A stretch of DNA of 61,601 nt from JAFLCM01 sp964510955 (lineage in GTDB: Bacteria; Planctomycetota; Phycisphaerae; Phycisphaerales; UBA1924), in assembly GCA_964510955.1 (NCBI GenBank), contig CAZEDW010000024.1, forward strand, positions 1-61,601, in the 5' to 3' direction. Below are positions 18,074 through 27,525 of the stretch, in pieces (positions within the stretch are counted from its first letter, which is position 1; each line of letters opens with the position of its first letter). The translations under genes were made by a program, and so were the position numbers. The notes under the pieces were generated by a model. The model was not told the origin of the DNA. It did not search any database and was given only the letters and a program-made list of their open reading frames with translations.

Positions 18074-19267
18074 TTACGCGGGAGAAACCGGCTCGATGCC
18101 GGGCTGACCGCGACCGCTCCGGCCCGTGGGGAAGAGGATGCTCAACAGCGTCGCGGTCGCCAGCGTCGCCATGATGACCAGCAGCGAGGCCCCTGTGCCG
18201 ATCTTGATGGGGTGCGACGGGGAGAAGCCCAGAAGGTTCAGGTGCGGCGGAACGCTCAAGAGCAGCAGTTTCACGCCGACAAAGGCGAGGATCAGGATCA
18301 GGGCTGGCTTGAGGAACCGGAATCGGGCGATCATGGCGGCGAGACAGAAGTACAGCGAGCGCAGCCCCAGAATCGCGAAGATGTTGCTGGTGAACACGAT
18401 GAACGGGTCCGGGGTGATCGCGAAGATCGCGGGGATTGAGTCCACGGCGAACACCAGGTCGGTGATCTCGACGAGGATCAGGGCCAGGAACAACGGCGTG
18501 ACGGCCCACCCGGCCCGGAGCGTGCCGGCACGGGGCGGTTCGACGGCGGGGAGCCCTGTAGCCGGGTCGATCCGGTACACCGGGGCCTCGGTGCGCCGCG
18601 TGAAGAACTTCTGGCCGTCGTAGAAATCGGTCACAGGCCAGCAGCGGCGGACCAGGCGAACCACGATGTTCTTGCCGGGGTCGGTCTCGCTCTTGATGAG
18701 GGCCATCTTGATCGCGGTCACGACCAGGAATGCGCCGAAAATGATGAGAACCCACTCGTACCGCCGGATGAGTTCGGAGCCCAGAAAGATCATCCCGCCC
18801 CGCATCACCAGCGCGCCCATGATGCCCCAGAACAACACGCGGTGCTGGTACCGGGCGGGGACGGCGAAGAACGAGAAGATCAGAGCGATGACAAAGATGT
18901 TGTCCATCGCCAACGACTTCTCGATGACGTAGCCCGTGAGGTACTGAACGGCCGCCGTTCGCCCGGAGACCTCGGCCGAGACGACGTGTGCGCCCTCATA
19001 GACCGGCGTCTTCAGGCCCAGGCCGAGCCAGTGGCGTTCATAGGCGAAGTACACGAACCCGGCGAACGACACGCCGCAGGTGAGCCACACGACGGACCAG
19101 CCGATCGCCTCGCGCATCGAGACCTCGTGGGCGTCGCGGTGAAACACCCCGAGGTCGAGCGCCAGGAACACCATGACCAGCGCGATGAACCCGACGTAGG
19201 CCCAAACGGTCAGTTCGGAGGTGTGTTGTACTGTGGAGACTTGCGAGAGGGTCAGCAGATATGTCAT
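18074..19267 (-). CDS. TerC-family integral membrane protein
   Basis: A 397-residue inner-membrane protein with about eight or nine transmembrane helices. The two acidic membrane motifs of the family are present: EKSLAMDNIFVIALIFSFF and VEITDLVFAVDSIPAIFAIT. TerC proteins are linked to tellurite resistance and to manganese efflux or metallation of exported enzymes. The stretch between the halves (about residues 200-240) is a cytoplasmic loop. The start MTYLLTLSQVSTV at 19267 is where homology begins. Divergent from the LysM gene. Confidence 0.92.
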   Translation of the reverse strand: MTYLLTLSQVSTVQHTSELTVWAYVGFIALVMVFLALDLGVFHRDAHEVSMREAIGWSVVWLTCGVSFAGFVYFAYERHWLGLGLKTPVYEGAHVVSAEVSGRTAAVQYLTGYVIEKSLAMDNIFVIALIFSFFAVPARYQHRVLFWGIMGALVMRGGMIFLGSELIRRYEWVLIIFGAFLVVTAIKMALIKSETDPGKNIVVRLVRRCWPVTDFYDGQKFFTRRTEAPVYRIDPATGLPAVEPPRAGTLRAGWAVTPLFLALILVEITDLVFAVDSIPAIFAITPDPFIVFTSNIFAILGLRSLYFCLAAMIARFRFLKPALILILAFVGVKLLLLSVPPHLNLLGFSPSHPIKIGTGASLLVIMATLATATLLSILFPTGRSGRGQPGIEPVSPA

Positions 19268-19594
19268 GCTCTTTGGCGCCCGCGGGCTCTCCCGGCCGTG
19301 AATCGCTTGCGCGACGGCGGCCGCTCCCCGCGGGGGGGGGCAGGGTATCGCGCCCAGGTCGGCGCGGTGAAGGCCGGGGCGTGTATGTCCCCGATTCACG
19401 GCCGCTGGACACGAAGTCGCGAACCTTGCGGCGCCGGTGCCCGCCGAGGCGTGAGGCCGGGAGTCCCGGGTTGCCGGCTGGCCCGCCGCGTGGACCGCGA
19501 GCCCGGGGTCAAAGGCCTCTGTGCCGGCGACCCGAACAGCCGATATTGTTCGCGTCGCTGTTGCACGTCCGCTCACCGTCGGAGCTTTGGCCCC
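19268..19594. other. Divergent intergenic region with a G9 tract
   Basis: A 327-bp region between the start codons of terC and the LysM gene; promoters of both should lie here. A run of nine G's (19332-19340) is the only structural mark. I see no terminator, no paired repeat and no supported small gene. Confidence 0.5.
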
Positions 19595-20323
19595 ATGCGA
19601 GGATCAACTCGAGCCGGATTGGGCGTGATGGTGCTGGTTCTGCTGTGGATCTTTGTCTATTGGTGGTACATGCCCGCCGCCGGAGGCGAGGAGCGGGCGA
19701 TGGACCCGGCGGTGCTGACGCCGCAGACCTCGGACGTCGCGCCTTCGGAACCGGGCCCGGGGGTACAGGAAAAGGTGCCCGCGACGAGTGAGACGCCGGC
19801 GCCCAAACCGCCTGATGCCGGGGTGAACCCCGGCGCGGGACCGGGCGGCTCGGCGTTGTCGCCCACGATCGCGACTCAACAGCCCGCCGCGAGCGCGCCG
19901 GCGCCTGGTACGGTGATCCCGCCGATTTTTGATCTGTATCGCGTGGTGAAGGGTGATGACGCCCAGACGATCTCGCTGAAGCGGTACGGGACCAGGTCGC
20001 ACTGGCGGAGCGTGCTGCGGGCCAACCCGCTCAAGGATTTCACGCGGCTGAAGCCGGGCGACGTCGTCAACGTGCCGCGCGACCCGGGCAACGTGCAGGG
20101 GGTAGAGGTCAAGCCTGAGGCCACGGACTTCGTTGACTACATGGTCGTCGACGGCGACACGCTGAGCGGGATCGCCACTGCGCTGTACGGCAAGCAGACC
20201 ATGTGGAGGGCGATCCGCGACGCCAACAAGGACATCATCAACGAGGAAGGCACGAACCTTCGGCCGGGGATGAAGCTCAAGGTGCCGCCGCCGACGAGCG
20301 GCGCGAAGGCGGGCTCGCGCTGA
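19595..20323 (+). CDS. Membrane-anchored double-LysM protein
   Basis: A 242-residue protein with an N-terminal transmembrane anchor (residues 9-26), a Pro/Ala/Gly-rich spacer to about residue 108, and two LysM modules. These are FDLYRVVKGDDAQTISLKRYG ... LKPGDVVNVP (about 109-167) and DYMVVDGDTLSGIATALYG ... LRPGMKLKVPP (about 180-235). LysM binds N-acetylglucosamine-containing glycans such as peptidoglycan. A GGAG stands upstream of ATG 19595. It probably tethers the membrane to the wall or guides a partner. Confidence 0.88.
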   Translation: MRGSTRAGLGVMVLVLLWIFVYWWYMPAAGGEERAMDPAVLTPQTSDVAPSEPGPGVQEKVPATSETPAPKPPDAGVNPGAGPGGSALSPTIATQQPAASAPAPGTVIPPIFDLYRVVKGDDAQTISLKRYGTRSHWRSVLRANPLKDFTRLKPGDVVNVPRDPGNVQGVEVKPEATDFVDYMVVDGDTLSGIATALYGKQTMWRAIRDANKDIINEEGTNLRPGMKLKVPPPTSGAKAGSR

Positions 20324-20332
20324 GGGCGCGGG

Positions 20333-21661
20333 TCACTGCGGCTTTGTCGTCGCCGCCGGCGCCTCGTCCGTGGCGATGGCCATCGCCACGACGCGGAGCA
20401 TCAATGGCTGCTCGTGCGGGCCCGGACCGAGCAGGACGAACGGCATCTGCGGGTTCGAGGTGGCGCGGGGCACCCACGAGTCGGTCAGCGCACGCGATTC
20501 CGGGCCCGCCGACGGTCCGTCGGGCGACGGTGAGACGCGCTGGAACATCAGGCCGCGCGGTGTCGTGAGAAAGAACCCCGGCGACGAAGGGTCGCCGGTG
20601 GACACCGCCGAAACGGAGCGCTCGGCCAGCGGTGTGAGCGTGCCGAGCGCCGGGTCCAGCAGACACATGCGGCCCATGAACGGCTGGTGGAAGAGGAAAC
20701 CGTCGGCACTGGAGCCGCCCGCGAGCGGCTGCACGCAACTGGCCGCCTGGTAGGCGCTCATGGGATCGGGCGTGCGACCGATCAACCGGCGAGCCCTGAG
20801 CGGGCCCAGCGGGGTCGTTGCGGCGTCGGCGCTGCCCGCGACGCTGAAGGCCTGCACCTCGATCCCGTCGGGGCCGATTGCGAACGCGACGGCGTCGGCC
20901 CCGCGCGACGCGAAGGCCGGGAACCAGTACGACACCTTGGGTGTGGCCAGCACGCGCTCGGACGGTGATGCGCCTGCGGCACGGATGACCAGAGCGCTCT
21001 CGGGCTGGTCGATGTCGCGGCGCGTGAAGATCAGCTCGCCGCCAGGGCCGAGGGCCGCGTGTGCGTTGACGGCCTTGCCCTGCGCGAGCCACTGTAACTG
21101 GCCGTCGCCGAACGCGAGCTTGCCGATCCAGCGTGAACCGTCGGGGCGCTGGGACTCGACGAGCACGCCGGAGCCGTCGGCGTCGCGCCCGAGCATGAGG
21201 CCGGGCGGCAGCGACGAGGGGAGCTCGACGCGCTTCGGAGCCGCGGCGGTCAGGTCGAACACCTCGACGTGGCAGCGGGGAACGGTGGCGCCGGCCTGGG
21301 CCAGCACCGTGGGCCAGGATGGGGCCTCACCCACCTGCGTGGCGAGGTAACGCCCGTCGGGTGAGACGACCGGCAGGGTCATGCCGTCGAACGGCACGAC
21401 GCCCAACGGCTTGACCGCGACCCGGACTCGCGCGTCGGAGGATTGAGCCTGGTCGGCGGGTCGGGCGATGGGGCCCTGAGGCAGCGTGAAGGGCGGCGCC
21501 GTTTCCGAGGGCTGCTCGGCCTGGGGGCTGACCAGCGTTCCCCCGGAAGCTCTGCGGACCGGGACACCCCTTGGTTTGTTGTCGAGACGCTCAGAGACGC
21601 AGGACTGCAGGAGCACGCCAGCACCCAGCACGGCCACAGCGCGGCACCGAAGCACGGTCAC
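20333..21661 (-). CDS. Lipoprotein with beta-propeller-like repeats, last gene of the secretion operon
   Basis: A 442-residue protein with lipobox LLQSC (Cys21). The mature chain has recurrent TolB/WD-like segments: LPVVSPDGRYLATQVG, GLMLGRDADGSGVLVES, ALGPGGELIFTRRD, YWFPAFASRGADAVAFA. These suggest a propeller that reports values, but I cannot name the family. Its ATG overlaps the gspD stop by 4 bp (ATGA), so it is made with the secretin. A pilotin or secretin-associated role is a guess from position and lipidation only. Confidence 0.72.
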   Translation of the reverse strand: MTVLRCRAVAVLGAGVLLQSCVSERLDNKPRGVPVRRASGGTLVSPQAEQPSETAPPFTLPQGPIARPADQAQSSDARVRVAVKPLGVVPFDGMTLPVVSPDGRYLATQVGEAPSWPTVLAQAGATVPRCHVEVFDLTAAAPKRVELPSSLPPGLMLGRDADGSGVLVESQRPDGSRWIGKLAFGDGQLQWLAQGKAVNAHAALGPGGELIFTRRDIDQPESALVIRAAGASPSERVLATPKVSYWFPAFASRGADAVAFAIGPDGIEVQAFSVAGSADAATTPLGPLRARRLIGRTPDPMSAYQAASCVQPLAGGSSADGFLFHQPFMGRMCLLDPALGTLTPLAERSVSAVSTGDPSSPGFFLTTPRGLMFQRVSPSPDGPSAGPESRALTDSWVPRATSNPQMPFVLLGPGPHEQPLMLRVVAMAIATDEAPAATTKPQ

Positions 21662-24474
21662 GGCGAGTGCTCCGTTGGTGCGGGGGCGTCGGTCGCGGGG
21701 GCCAGCGCCTTGTCACGCTCTGGGATCACGCCGGTGTTGTCGGGCGCTTTGAGCTCTTTGCGGAGCTCCTGCAATCGCTCGCGGGGGCGTTCGTTCACGT
21801 CGTCCATGCGCTCGGGGTTGTCGACCACCACGGGGGTGATGAAGGTGACCAGCTCGGTCTTCTTGATGGTCTTGTCGATGGACTGGAAGAGCAGACCGAT
21901 GAGCGGGATGTCGCCCAGGAGCGGGACCTTGCGCTTGATGTTGGAATCCTCGGTACGGAGGATGCCGCTGATGACGATGGTCTGGCCGTCCTTGACGATG
22001 AGCTGGGTCTGGGTTTGGCGACGGTCGACGATGAAGCCGCCGAACAGGGTCTGCTGGGGCTGGATGCTCGAGAGCTCGAGGTTGACGCGGAGGTCGACGT
22101 CGCGGTTGACAGTGATACGGGGACGGATGCTCAGGCTGATGCCGACGGCCCGGTAGTCGAAGCTCTGGACGAGGTTGCCCTGGCTGTTGGTTTGGCTCTG
22201 GGTGATGAAGGGGATGTCCTGGCCGTCGAAGAACGTGGCTTCCTGGTTGTCGCTGGTGAAGATCTTGGGCTCGGAGAGGATGTTGACGTCGGTCTTCTGC
22301 GCAAGGGCCTGCAGCAGGACGTTGACGTTGGCGTTGAGGTTGAGGACCGAGGTGCTGAATGCGTCGCCGAGGATGCTGTTCTTGGTGCCGGTGGTGGTGG
22401 TGCCGACGCCCAGGGCGTTGTCGGCGCGGTTGGGGGTGATGGTCTGGTTGGACCAGCGCAGGCCCAGCGCGGTGGCGTCTTCAGAGCTGAGCTCAACAAC
22501 CACCGCTGAGATGAGCACCTGGCGGCCGGGCTTGTCCATGGACCGGATGAGGTCGACCACGCTCGCGCGGTACTCGGGTGACGCCATGACCATGACGGCG
22601 TTCTGGCGCCAGACCGGGACGATGCGGACCTTGCCCACGAGGTTTGAAGAGCCGCGGTTGTCGGTCGGGACGCGGGCCCGCTGCCACCAGAAGGTGATGC
22701 CGTTCTGATTCTGGTTGTTCTGGTTGGAGGTGTTGCCGCTCGAGTCGGTGGTGGCCGATTGCTGGGCGGTGGCGAAGGGGCTGACGCTGGACTGGTTGGT
22801 CGAGAGGCCGCTCTCGGAGCGGTCGATCGACGCCAGCGTGCCTTCGAGCGAGAGCAAGGCGTTGAGCTGCTGGGCCATCTCTTCGGCGTTGGCGTGCTTA
22901 AGCTCGACGAACTCGGGCAGGCCGGCGCCCTGCGGCTGGTCGACGCCTTTGATGATCTCGTCGATGACAAAGAGATTGTCCGGGCTCTTGGAGATCACGA
23001 CCAGCCGGCTGGCCTCGGGGATCGCCTCGAACGAGAACTGGCCGGCCAGGCGCCCGACGCCCTGCCCGGCCTGCGACGAGGTGGACTGCCCCGAGGGCGT
23101 GCCGAACAGGCCTTCGAGCAGAGTCTTGACCTTCACGGGGTCGGAGTTCTTCAGGTCATAGATGCGCGGGACAACAGCCTCCTCGGGAAGGGGCTTGTCC
23201 CAGATGTCTTCGACCTGGCGGCGGATCTGCGAGAGAATCGACGGTTCGCCCAGAACGGTCACGGAGTTCTGCTGCTTGTTGGACGTGACGCGGAGATTCC
23301 CGGAAGGGGCGACGTTGCCCGCGGCGGGGTTGGCGTTCTGCTGCTGCGGACGGTTGCCCTGGCCGCCCTGCCCGCCGCCCTGGCCACGGTTGCCCTGCCC
23401 CCCGCCCCCGCCCCCACCGAAGGGGAAGCCGCCGCCGAAGGGGAAGTTGTTGCCCCGGTTCTGACCCTGGGCGCCGGTGCGGCCTTCCTCGAAGAGGTCC
23501 TTGATGTTGCTCGCCACCTGCTCGGCGTCGGCGAACCGGAGCCGGAAGGTCTCGGTCTGCAGCGCTGCGGCGGAGGGACGGTCTAGGTTTGTGATCAGCT
23601 TCTCCATCCGCTGGATGAGGCCGATGTTGCCGCGAACGACGACCTGGTTGGACTCTTCCTCGACGACGAGCTTGGCGTAGTCGGGGACGGAGTCCTTGAG
23701 GGCCTCGCCGACGCTCTTGGCGGTGCTGTGGGCCAGCGAGAAGACTTTTTCGGCGATGGTGCCCAGGTCCTTGCGGTCGAGCGTGGACTGATCGGCCGGG
23801 ATCACCGGGACGTCCTGGCGGACGATCTCGGCGATGTCGCGGAGCATGATGCGGTCTCTGGTCTCGACGACCGCGACGCCGTTCTGCTGAAGCGCCAGGA
23901 AGACCAGGTCGAGCGCCTGGGTCTGCGGCAGCGGCTGGTCGTTGATGATCGTGATCTTGCGGGTCATGATCTCCTGCTGGGGCAGGACGACCTTGCCGGT
24001 GGACTCGACGATGAACGGGACGATGCGCTCGACGGTGACGTTCTTGAAGGCGAGGGTGGTGGTCTGACCCTTCACGATGCGCCGGCCGAGGTCGTCGATC
24101 TCGTATTCCTTGGGCGGGGCCTTGACCTTGGGCATCTCTGACCCGCCGGAGCCGCCTGCGTTCCCGTTTCCGTTCTCGCCGGTGGGGACGGGCTTGGCCT
24201 CGATGGGCTTCTTCTCTTCCGGCGCTTCGGGCTTTTTGTCGGTCTCGGGCTTCTTCTCGGGAGCGGCTTCAGGCTTCTTCTCGGGTTCCTTGGCGGGCGC
24301 GCCGCTGGGATCGGTGGAAGGGCTTGGCTGGTCTTGGCGCGCGATCGCCACGAACGACACGCACAGTCCGGCGACGATGACGAGCGACCATGCTGACGCG
24401 GACGCGAAGCGGCGGGGGGGGGAGATGGGCTGAGCGGGTCGGCGGTTGGTCATGGGGTCCATCTTGGTTCTCAC
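21658..24474 (-). CDS. gspD: Type II secretion system secretin GspD
   Basis: A 938-residue outer-membrane secretin forming the exit channel. There is a signal peptide (AWSLVIVAGLCVSFVAIA), then a Lys/Glu/Pro repeat-rich linker (about 50-105). N-domains follow from about 125, interrupted by a Gly/Gln/Asn-rich loop near 325-365. The C-terminal secretin domain shows LNANVNVLLQALAQKTDVNILSEP, VKDGQTIVISG and the signature VPLLGDIPLIGLLF. I use the GTG at 24474 because it overlaps the preceding stop (GTGA); ATG codons at 24462 and 24453 are alternatives. A run of nine C's (coding sense) at 24414-24422 lies in codons 18-21. Confidence 0.93.
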   Translation of the reverse strand: MRTKMDPMTNRRPAQPISPPRRFASASAWSLVIVAGLCVSFVAIARQDQPSPSTDPSGAPAKEPEKKPEAAPEKKPETDKKPEAPEEKKPIEAKPVPTGENGNGNAGGSGGSEMPKVKAPPKEYEIDDLGRRIVKGQTTTLAFKNVTVERIVPFIVESTGKVVLPQQEIMTRKITIINDQPLPQTQALDLVFLALQQNGVAVVETRDRIMLRDIAEIVRQDVPVIPADQSTLDRKDLGTIAEKVFSLAHSTAKSVGEALKDSVPDYAKLVVEEESNQVVVRGNIGLIQRMEKLITNLDRPSAAALQTETFRLRFADAEQVASNIKDLFEEGRTGAQGQNRGNNFPFGGGFPFGGGGGGGQGNRGQGGGQGGQGNRPQQQNANPAAGNVAPSGNLRVTSNKQQNSVTVLGEPSILSQIRRQVEDIWDKPLPEEAVVPRIYDLKNSDPVKVKTLLEGLFGTPSGQSTSSQAGQGVGRLAGQFSFEAIPEASRLVVISKSPDNLFVIDEIIKGVDQPQGAGLPEFVELKHANAEEMAQQLNALLSLEGTLASIDRSESGLSTNQSSVSPFATAQQSATTDSSGNTSNQNNQNQNGITFWWQRARVPTDNRGSSNLVGKVRIVPVWRQNAVMVMASPEYRASVVDLIRSMDKPGRQVLISAVVVELSSEDATALGLRWSNQTITPNRADNALGVGTTTTGTKNSILGDAFSTSVLNLNANVNVLLQALAQKTDVNILSEPKIFTSDNQEATFFDGQDIPFITQSQTNSQGNLVQSFDYRAVGISLSIRPRITVNRDVDLRVNLELSSIQPQQTLFGGFIVDRRQTQTQLIVKDGQTIVISGILRTEDSNIKRKVPLLGDIPLIGLLFQSIDKTIKKTELVTFITPVVVDNPERMDDVNERPRERLQELRKELKAPDNTGVIPERDKALAPATDAPAPTEHSP

Positions 24475-25049
24475 TTGTCCGATCCGCCCGCGGCGGCGCC
24501 GGTCGAGTCCGGCGACGCGTTGGCGTCCTCGCTCGGCTTCTCAAGGAACTCGGTCGTGGTTCTGCTGAACAAGGTGACGTCGAACTCGACGCCTCTCCAC
24601 CTCAGACGCGCGGCCCACGGGGGGCTGACATCAACGACCGCGAGGCCGGAATCTTCGGGGTCGCCCAGGGCGAGGCTGCGCCCGTCGTCGAACCACACCC
24701 GGTCGTACACCATGGCCACGATGCCTGGGCCGGCGTAGACCGTGGGGGCCACAGGTTTCTCGTCCTGCTTGGCCTCCGCGGGGTCCGGCGCTTTGGGGGC
24801 ACGGGGGGCGACGAAGACCGACCGGCCGGCGTACTGGGCGACCCGTTTGTCGAGCGAGGCCTCGTAGGCGCTGATGCGCTCTTTCTGGGCCGCCTCGGGA
24901 CGGTCGTCGATCTTGCCGGGCTGGGCCACGGCCTGGCCCAGCAGGACGGCGTTCCACACCACCGCGACGCCCGCGACGGCGCCGAGCACCACCGCCGAGC
25001 CGCCGAGCGGGCCCAGGGGCTTGAGTGATTGGACGATCGGGTGCGCCAT
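24471..25049 (-). CDS. Inner-membrane T2SS assembly protein, GspC/PilP-like
   Basis: A 192-residue protein with one transmembrane helix (about residues 18-38), a charged periplasmic stretch and a C-terminal strand-rich domain (GIVAMVYDRVWFDDGRSLALG ... WRGVEFDVTLF). Position directly before the secretin and this topology suggest the GspC or PilP role of linking the inner-membrane platform to GspD; sequence identity to either is not obvious to me. It starts in a TAATG overlap with the preceding gene and ends in a GTGA overlap with gspD. Confidence 0.65.
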   Translation of the reverse strand: MAHPIVQSLKPLGPLGGSAVVLGAVAGVAVVWNAVLLGQAVAQPGKIDDRPEAAQKERISAYEASLDKRVAQYAGRSVFVAPRAPKAPDPAEAKQDEKPVAPTVYAGPGIVAMVYDRVWFDDGRSLALGDPEDSGLAVVDVSPPWAARLRWRGVEFDVTLFSRTTTEFLEKPSEDANASPDSTGAAAGGSDK

Positions 25050-25687
25050 TACTTCCGCGCTCCCTTCTCCACATAGATCCACGCCTCGGGCGTGATGGTT
25101 GCCTGCACCCGTTTCTTGTCGGGCACGACGCGGAGGTTGATGTCGCTGATCTGGGTGATGATGGGGGAGCGCTCAAGGTCGGCGATGACCTTGGCGACCA
25201 CTTCTTGAGACGCTTCGAAGGAGACTTCGGCGCTGATGCGCTGGACCTCGCGCCCGGCCGGGATGGCGCCGCTCATGGCGTCCCGCCCGAGAGGTGCCGG
25301 TCGGCGCTTGCTGGTGCGCTTGCCGCTTACCTCGTGGCCCTTGAAGGCGACCTCGATGGCGCGGTCGAGGTCGGCGCTGACGGTGGTGAACTCAGCGGGC
25401 AGCTCGACAAGGCCGTAGTGCTGGACGTTGAGCTTCATGCTCTGGTCGGCGCTGGCGCGCCGGGCCGCGTTCTGAACGGCCCGGTTGATCGCGTTGTCGG
25501 AGCCGTCGGCGGCATTGTTGAGGCTGTTGGTGAGGTCGATGAGAGGCTCGGCGACGCCGAGATAGACGGCCAGGGCGAGCACGGTCCACACGGCCCACCG
25601 AGCGGCCCTGGAACTCGTGCGGTGCCAGGACCGGAACCACGCGGTGCCGCGTGAGACCATGCCGGGAGAAGTGGGGGTGTTGCTCAC
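25049..25687 (-). CDS. Inner-membrane T2SS platform protein, GspM/PilO-like
   Basis: A 212-residue bitopic protein: basic N-terminus, transmembrane helix at about residues 31-50 (WAVWTVLALAVYLGVAEPLI), then a coiled segment and a ferredoxin-like half with VSADLDRAIEVAF and ISAEVSFEASQEVVAKVIADLERSPIITQISDINLRVV. The last element is typical of GspM/PilO folds (two-strand plus helix repeats). It starts with GTG overlapping the gspL stop (GTGA) and ends overlapping the next start (TAATG). Confidence 0.72.
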   Translation of the reverse strand: MSNTPTSPGMVSRGTAWFRSWHRTSSRAARWAVWTVLALAVYLGVAEPLIDLTNSLNNAADGSDNAINRAVQNAARRASADQSMKLNVQHYGLVELPAEFTTVSADLDRAIEVAFKGHEVSGKRTSKRRPAPLGRDAMSGAIPAGREVQRISAEVSFEASQEVVAKVIADLERSPIITQISDINLRVVPDKKRVQATITPEAWIYVEKGARK

Positions 25688-27525
25688 TTGGCGCCGCCCC
25701 CCTTTGTCTCGGCCGGAGCCGAAGCGGCGCCGCTGCGCATGCTCGCCTTGGCCTCTTCGAGACGGGCCTTGATCTTCTCAATCTCCTCTTTCAGCCGCTG
25801 CTTGGTGGCGGCGTCGATGTCGGCGCGGCTCGCGGCCTTGCGGCGCTGCCCGAACTCGGTGCCCGCCTTGCTGAAATCGAGGGCCTTGATCTGGGCGTCA
25901 GTGAGAGGCGGGGGGACGGGCTCGGCGGGCTTGACGGACGAGGCGCTGTCGCCCGCGCCGCCCGGGCCGCCTCCGCCGGGTCGCCTGTTGCGGTCGCGGG
26001 TGGGCGCCGCTTTCTTCTCGCCCTTGCTCGTTTCCTCTTCCGGCTGGGCTTTACGGGCCTCTTCGCCGTAGAGCTTGACGGCGAGCGGGGTCTTGGCCCA
26101 GTCTTCGACGCCCTTGGCCTCAACGTGCGGGTTCTTGATCACGCCCTGAAGGTCGAACTCAACGCCGTCGTCTTTTTCTTCGTTGCGTCCGGCGAGGCAG
26201 TCGGCGAACACGCCGCTGGCGTTGAGCTTGCTCGTGAAGGTGGTGATGTCCGCGAAGCTGGCGGCCTTGCCGCGGAGCGTGAGCCGTTTGTCGGCGGCGA
26301 TCATCTGCACGCTGTCCAGCGTGATGCCCTCGGGCATGCAGCCCGCCAGGTCCGACAAGAGTTTGACCATCGGCAGACGGCGCTTGTCGAGCTCGCGGTA
26401 GAGGGCCAGGCGCTGGTCCAGCTCTTCAGGGTCGGCGCCCTTCTGCTGCGCCTCGATGGCGCGAGCCTTGGACTGCAACGCCGCGCGCCGTGCCCAGGCG
26501 GTGCCCAGCGGGACCAGGAGGAGCACGCCAACCGCGATGACCAGCAGTGTGGTGGCCCGACCGGGGGCGTTCACCCACGCGACAAGCCGCTCGACCGGCG
26601 ACAGGCGGACCACTGGCGGATTCGCCGTGAGGGCCAGCAGGGGGGCCGTGGCGGGGCCGGCGAGCAGCGCCATGGCCGCCGCGCCGGCGGCGACGCCGTA
26701 TTCACGCTGCCAGTTCAGGTCCGATGCTCGCCCGCCTCCCAGGCCGCGCCCGGCGCGGGCGCGTGTGGACTCGTCCATCCACAGGGCTCGGGGCGATTCG
26801 ATTCGAGCGCCGGTGTCGGCGGATTCGATCCCGAAACGGTCGGCGGTCTCCCGCACCAGCACGGTGACGGCGTCGCTCCAGCCCCCCTCGTCCTCGGCGT
26901 GCTCACGCAGGGCCCGGACGCTCGAACGGGTGCCGTTCCACGCCAGCATGGCGACCGACCCCGAATCCCGGTCGGCGTAGACGGCCAGCGTGGACTGCCT
27001 CGGTTCGACCAGGCCCGTGAGGGCCACCAGTTCACTGGTGCACGACTCGATCTCGGGCATGATCGGCGGTTCGGCCGCCCCGCCTCCCGCGGGGGTGGCT
27101 CCGCCGGCGGTGTCGGCCCATCCCAGGACCATCGCGGCGCGGCTGCCTTCAGACGCGGGGCCCGGGATCACGCCCGAGCCACGACGGTGCGCCGGCAGGC
27201 CCGCGGGCAAGTGGGCCTCGGCTAGAAGCTGCAGCGACGAAGCCAGTTCCGCTTCGGGTGCATCGGGCACCTCGATGACCCGGCTCACGAACGCCGACGC
27301 GGGCAGGACCCGCACCAGCCGCTCCGCCTTGAGGCGCGTCACCGCCTCGATCACGGCGCCCGCGTCGCCGGCGGGAACGGTGAGGGATTCGACGATCCGG
27401 ACCGGCCCCGAGCCGGCGCCGGCGCCGCGCTCGGCGATCACCAGACGCCACTTGTCACCCTGGCGGTGCAGGGCGGCGACGCGCCTGGAGGTTGCGCGGG
27501 AGATGGGGGCGCGGGCTGTGGTCAA
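25684..27525 (-). CDS. gspL: GspL-like protein (PilM/PilN-like fusion)
   Basis: A 613-residue protein. Residues 1-300 look like the actin-like PilM/GspL cytoplasmic domain (LPASAFVSRVIEVPDAPEAELASSLQLLAEAHLP). A transmembrane helix spans about 325-344 (TLLVIAVGVLLLVPLGTAW). A PilN-like periplasmic domain follows (LYRELDKRRLPMVKLLSDLAGCMPEGITLDSV), then a charged linker with Gly-rich patches and a C-terminal coiled coil (570-600). The start is TTG at 27525, in a TTGA overlap with gspK; no better start exists. It would connect the GspE ATPase to the platform. Confidence 0.8.
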   Translation of the reverse strand: MTTARAPISRATSRRVAALHRQGDKWRLVIAERGAGAGSGPVRIVESLTVPAGDAGAVIEAVTRLKAERLVRVLPASAFVSRVIEVPDAPEAELASSLQLLAEAHLPAGLPAHRRGSGVIPGPASEGSRAAMVLGWADTAGGATPAGGGAAEPPIMPEIESCTSELVALTGLVEPRQSTLAVYADRDSGSVAMLAWNGTRSSVRALREHAEDEGGWSDAVTVLVRETADRFGIESADTGARIESPRALWMDESTRARAGRGLGGGRASDLNWQREYGVAAGAAAMALLAGPATAPLLALTANPPVVRLSPVERLVAWVNAPGRATTLLVIAVGVLLLVPLGTAWARRAALQSKARAIEAQQKGADPEELDQRLALYRELDKRRLPMVKLLSDLAGCMPEGITLDSVQMIAADKRLTLRGKAASFADITTFTSKLNASGVFADCLAGRNEEKDDGVEFDLQGVIKNPHVEAKGVEDWAKTPLAVKLYGEEARKAQPEEETSKGEKKAAPTRDRNRRPGGGGPGGAGDSASSVKPAEPVPPPLTDAQIKALDFSKAGTEFGQRRKAASRADIDAATKQRLKEEIEKIKARLEEAKASMRSGAASAPAETKGGGAK

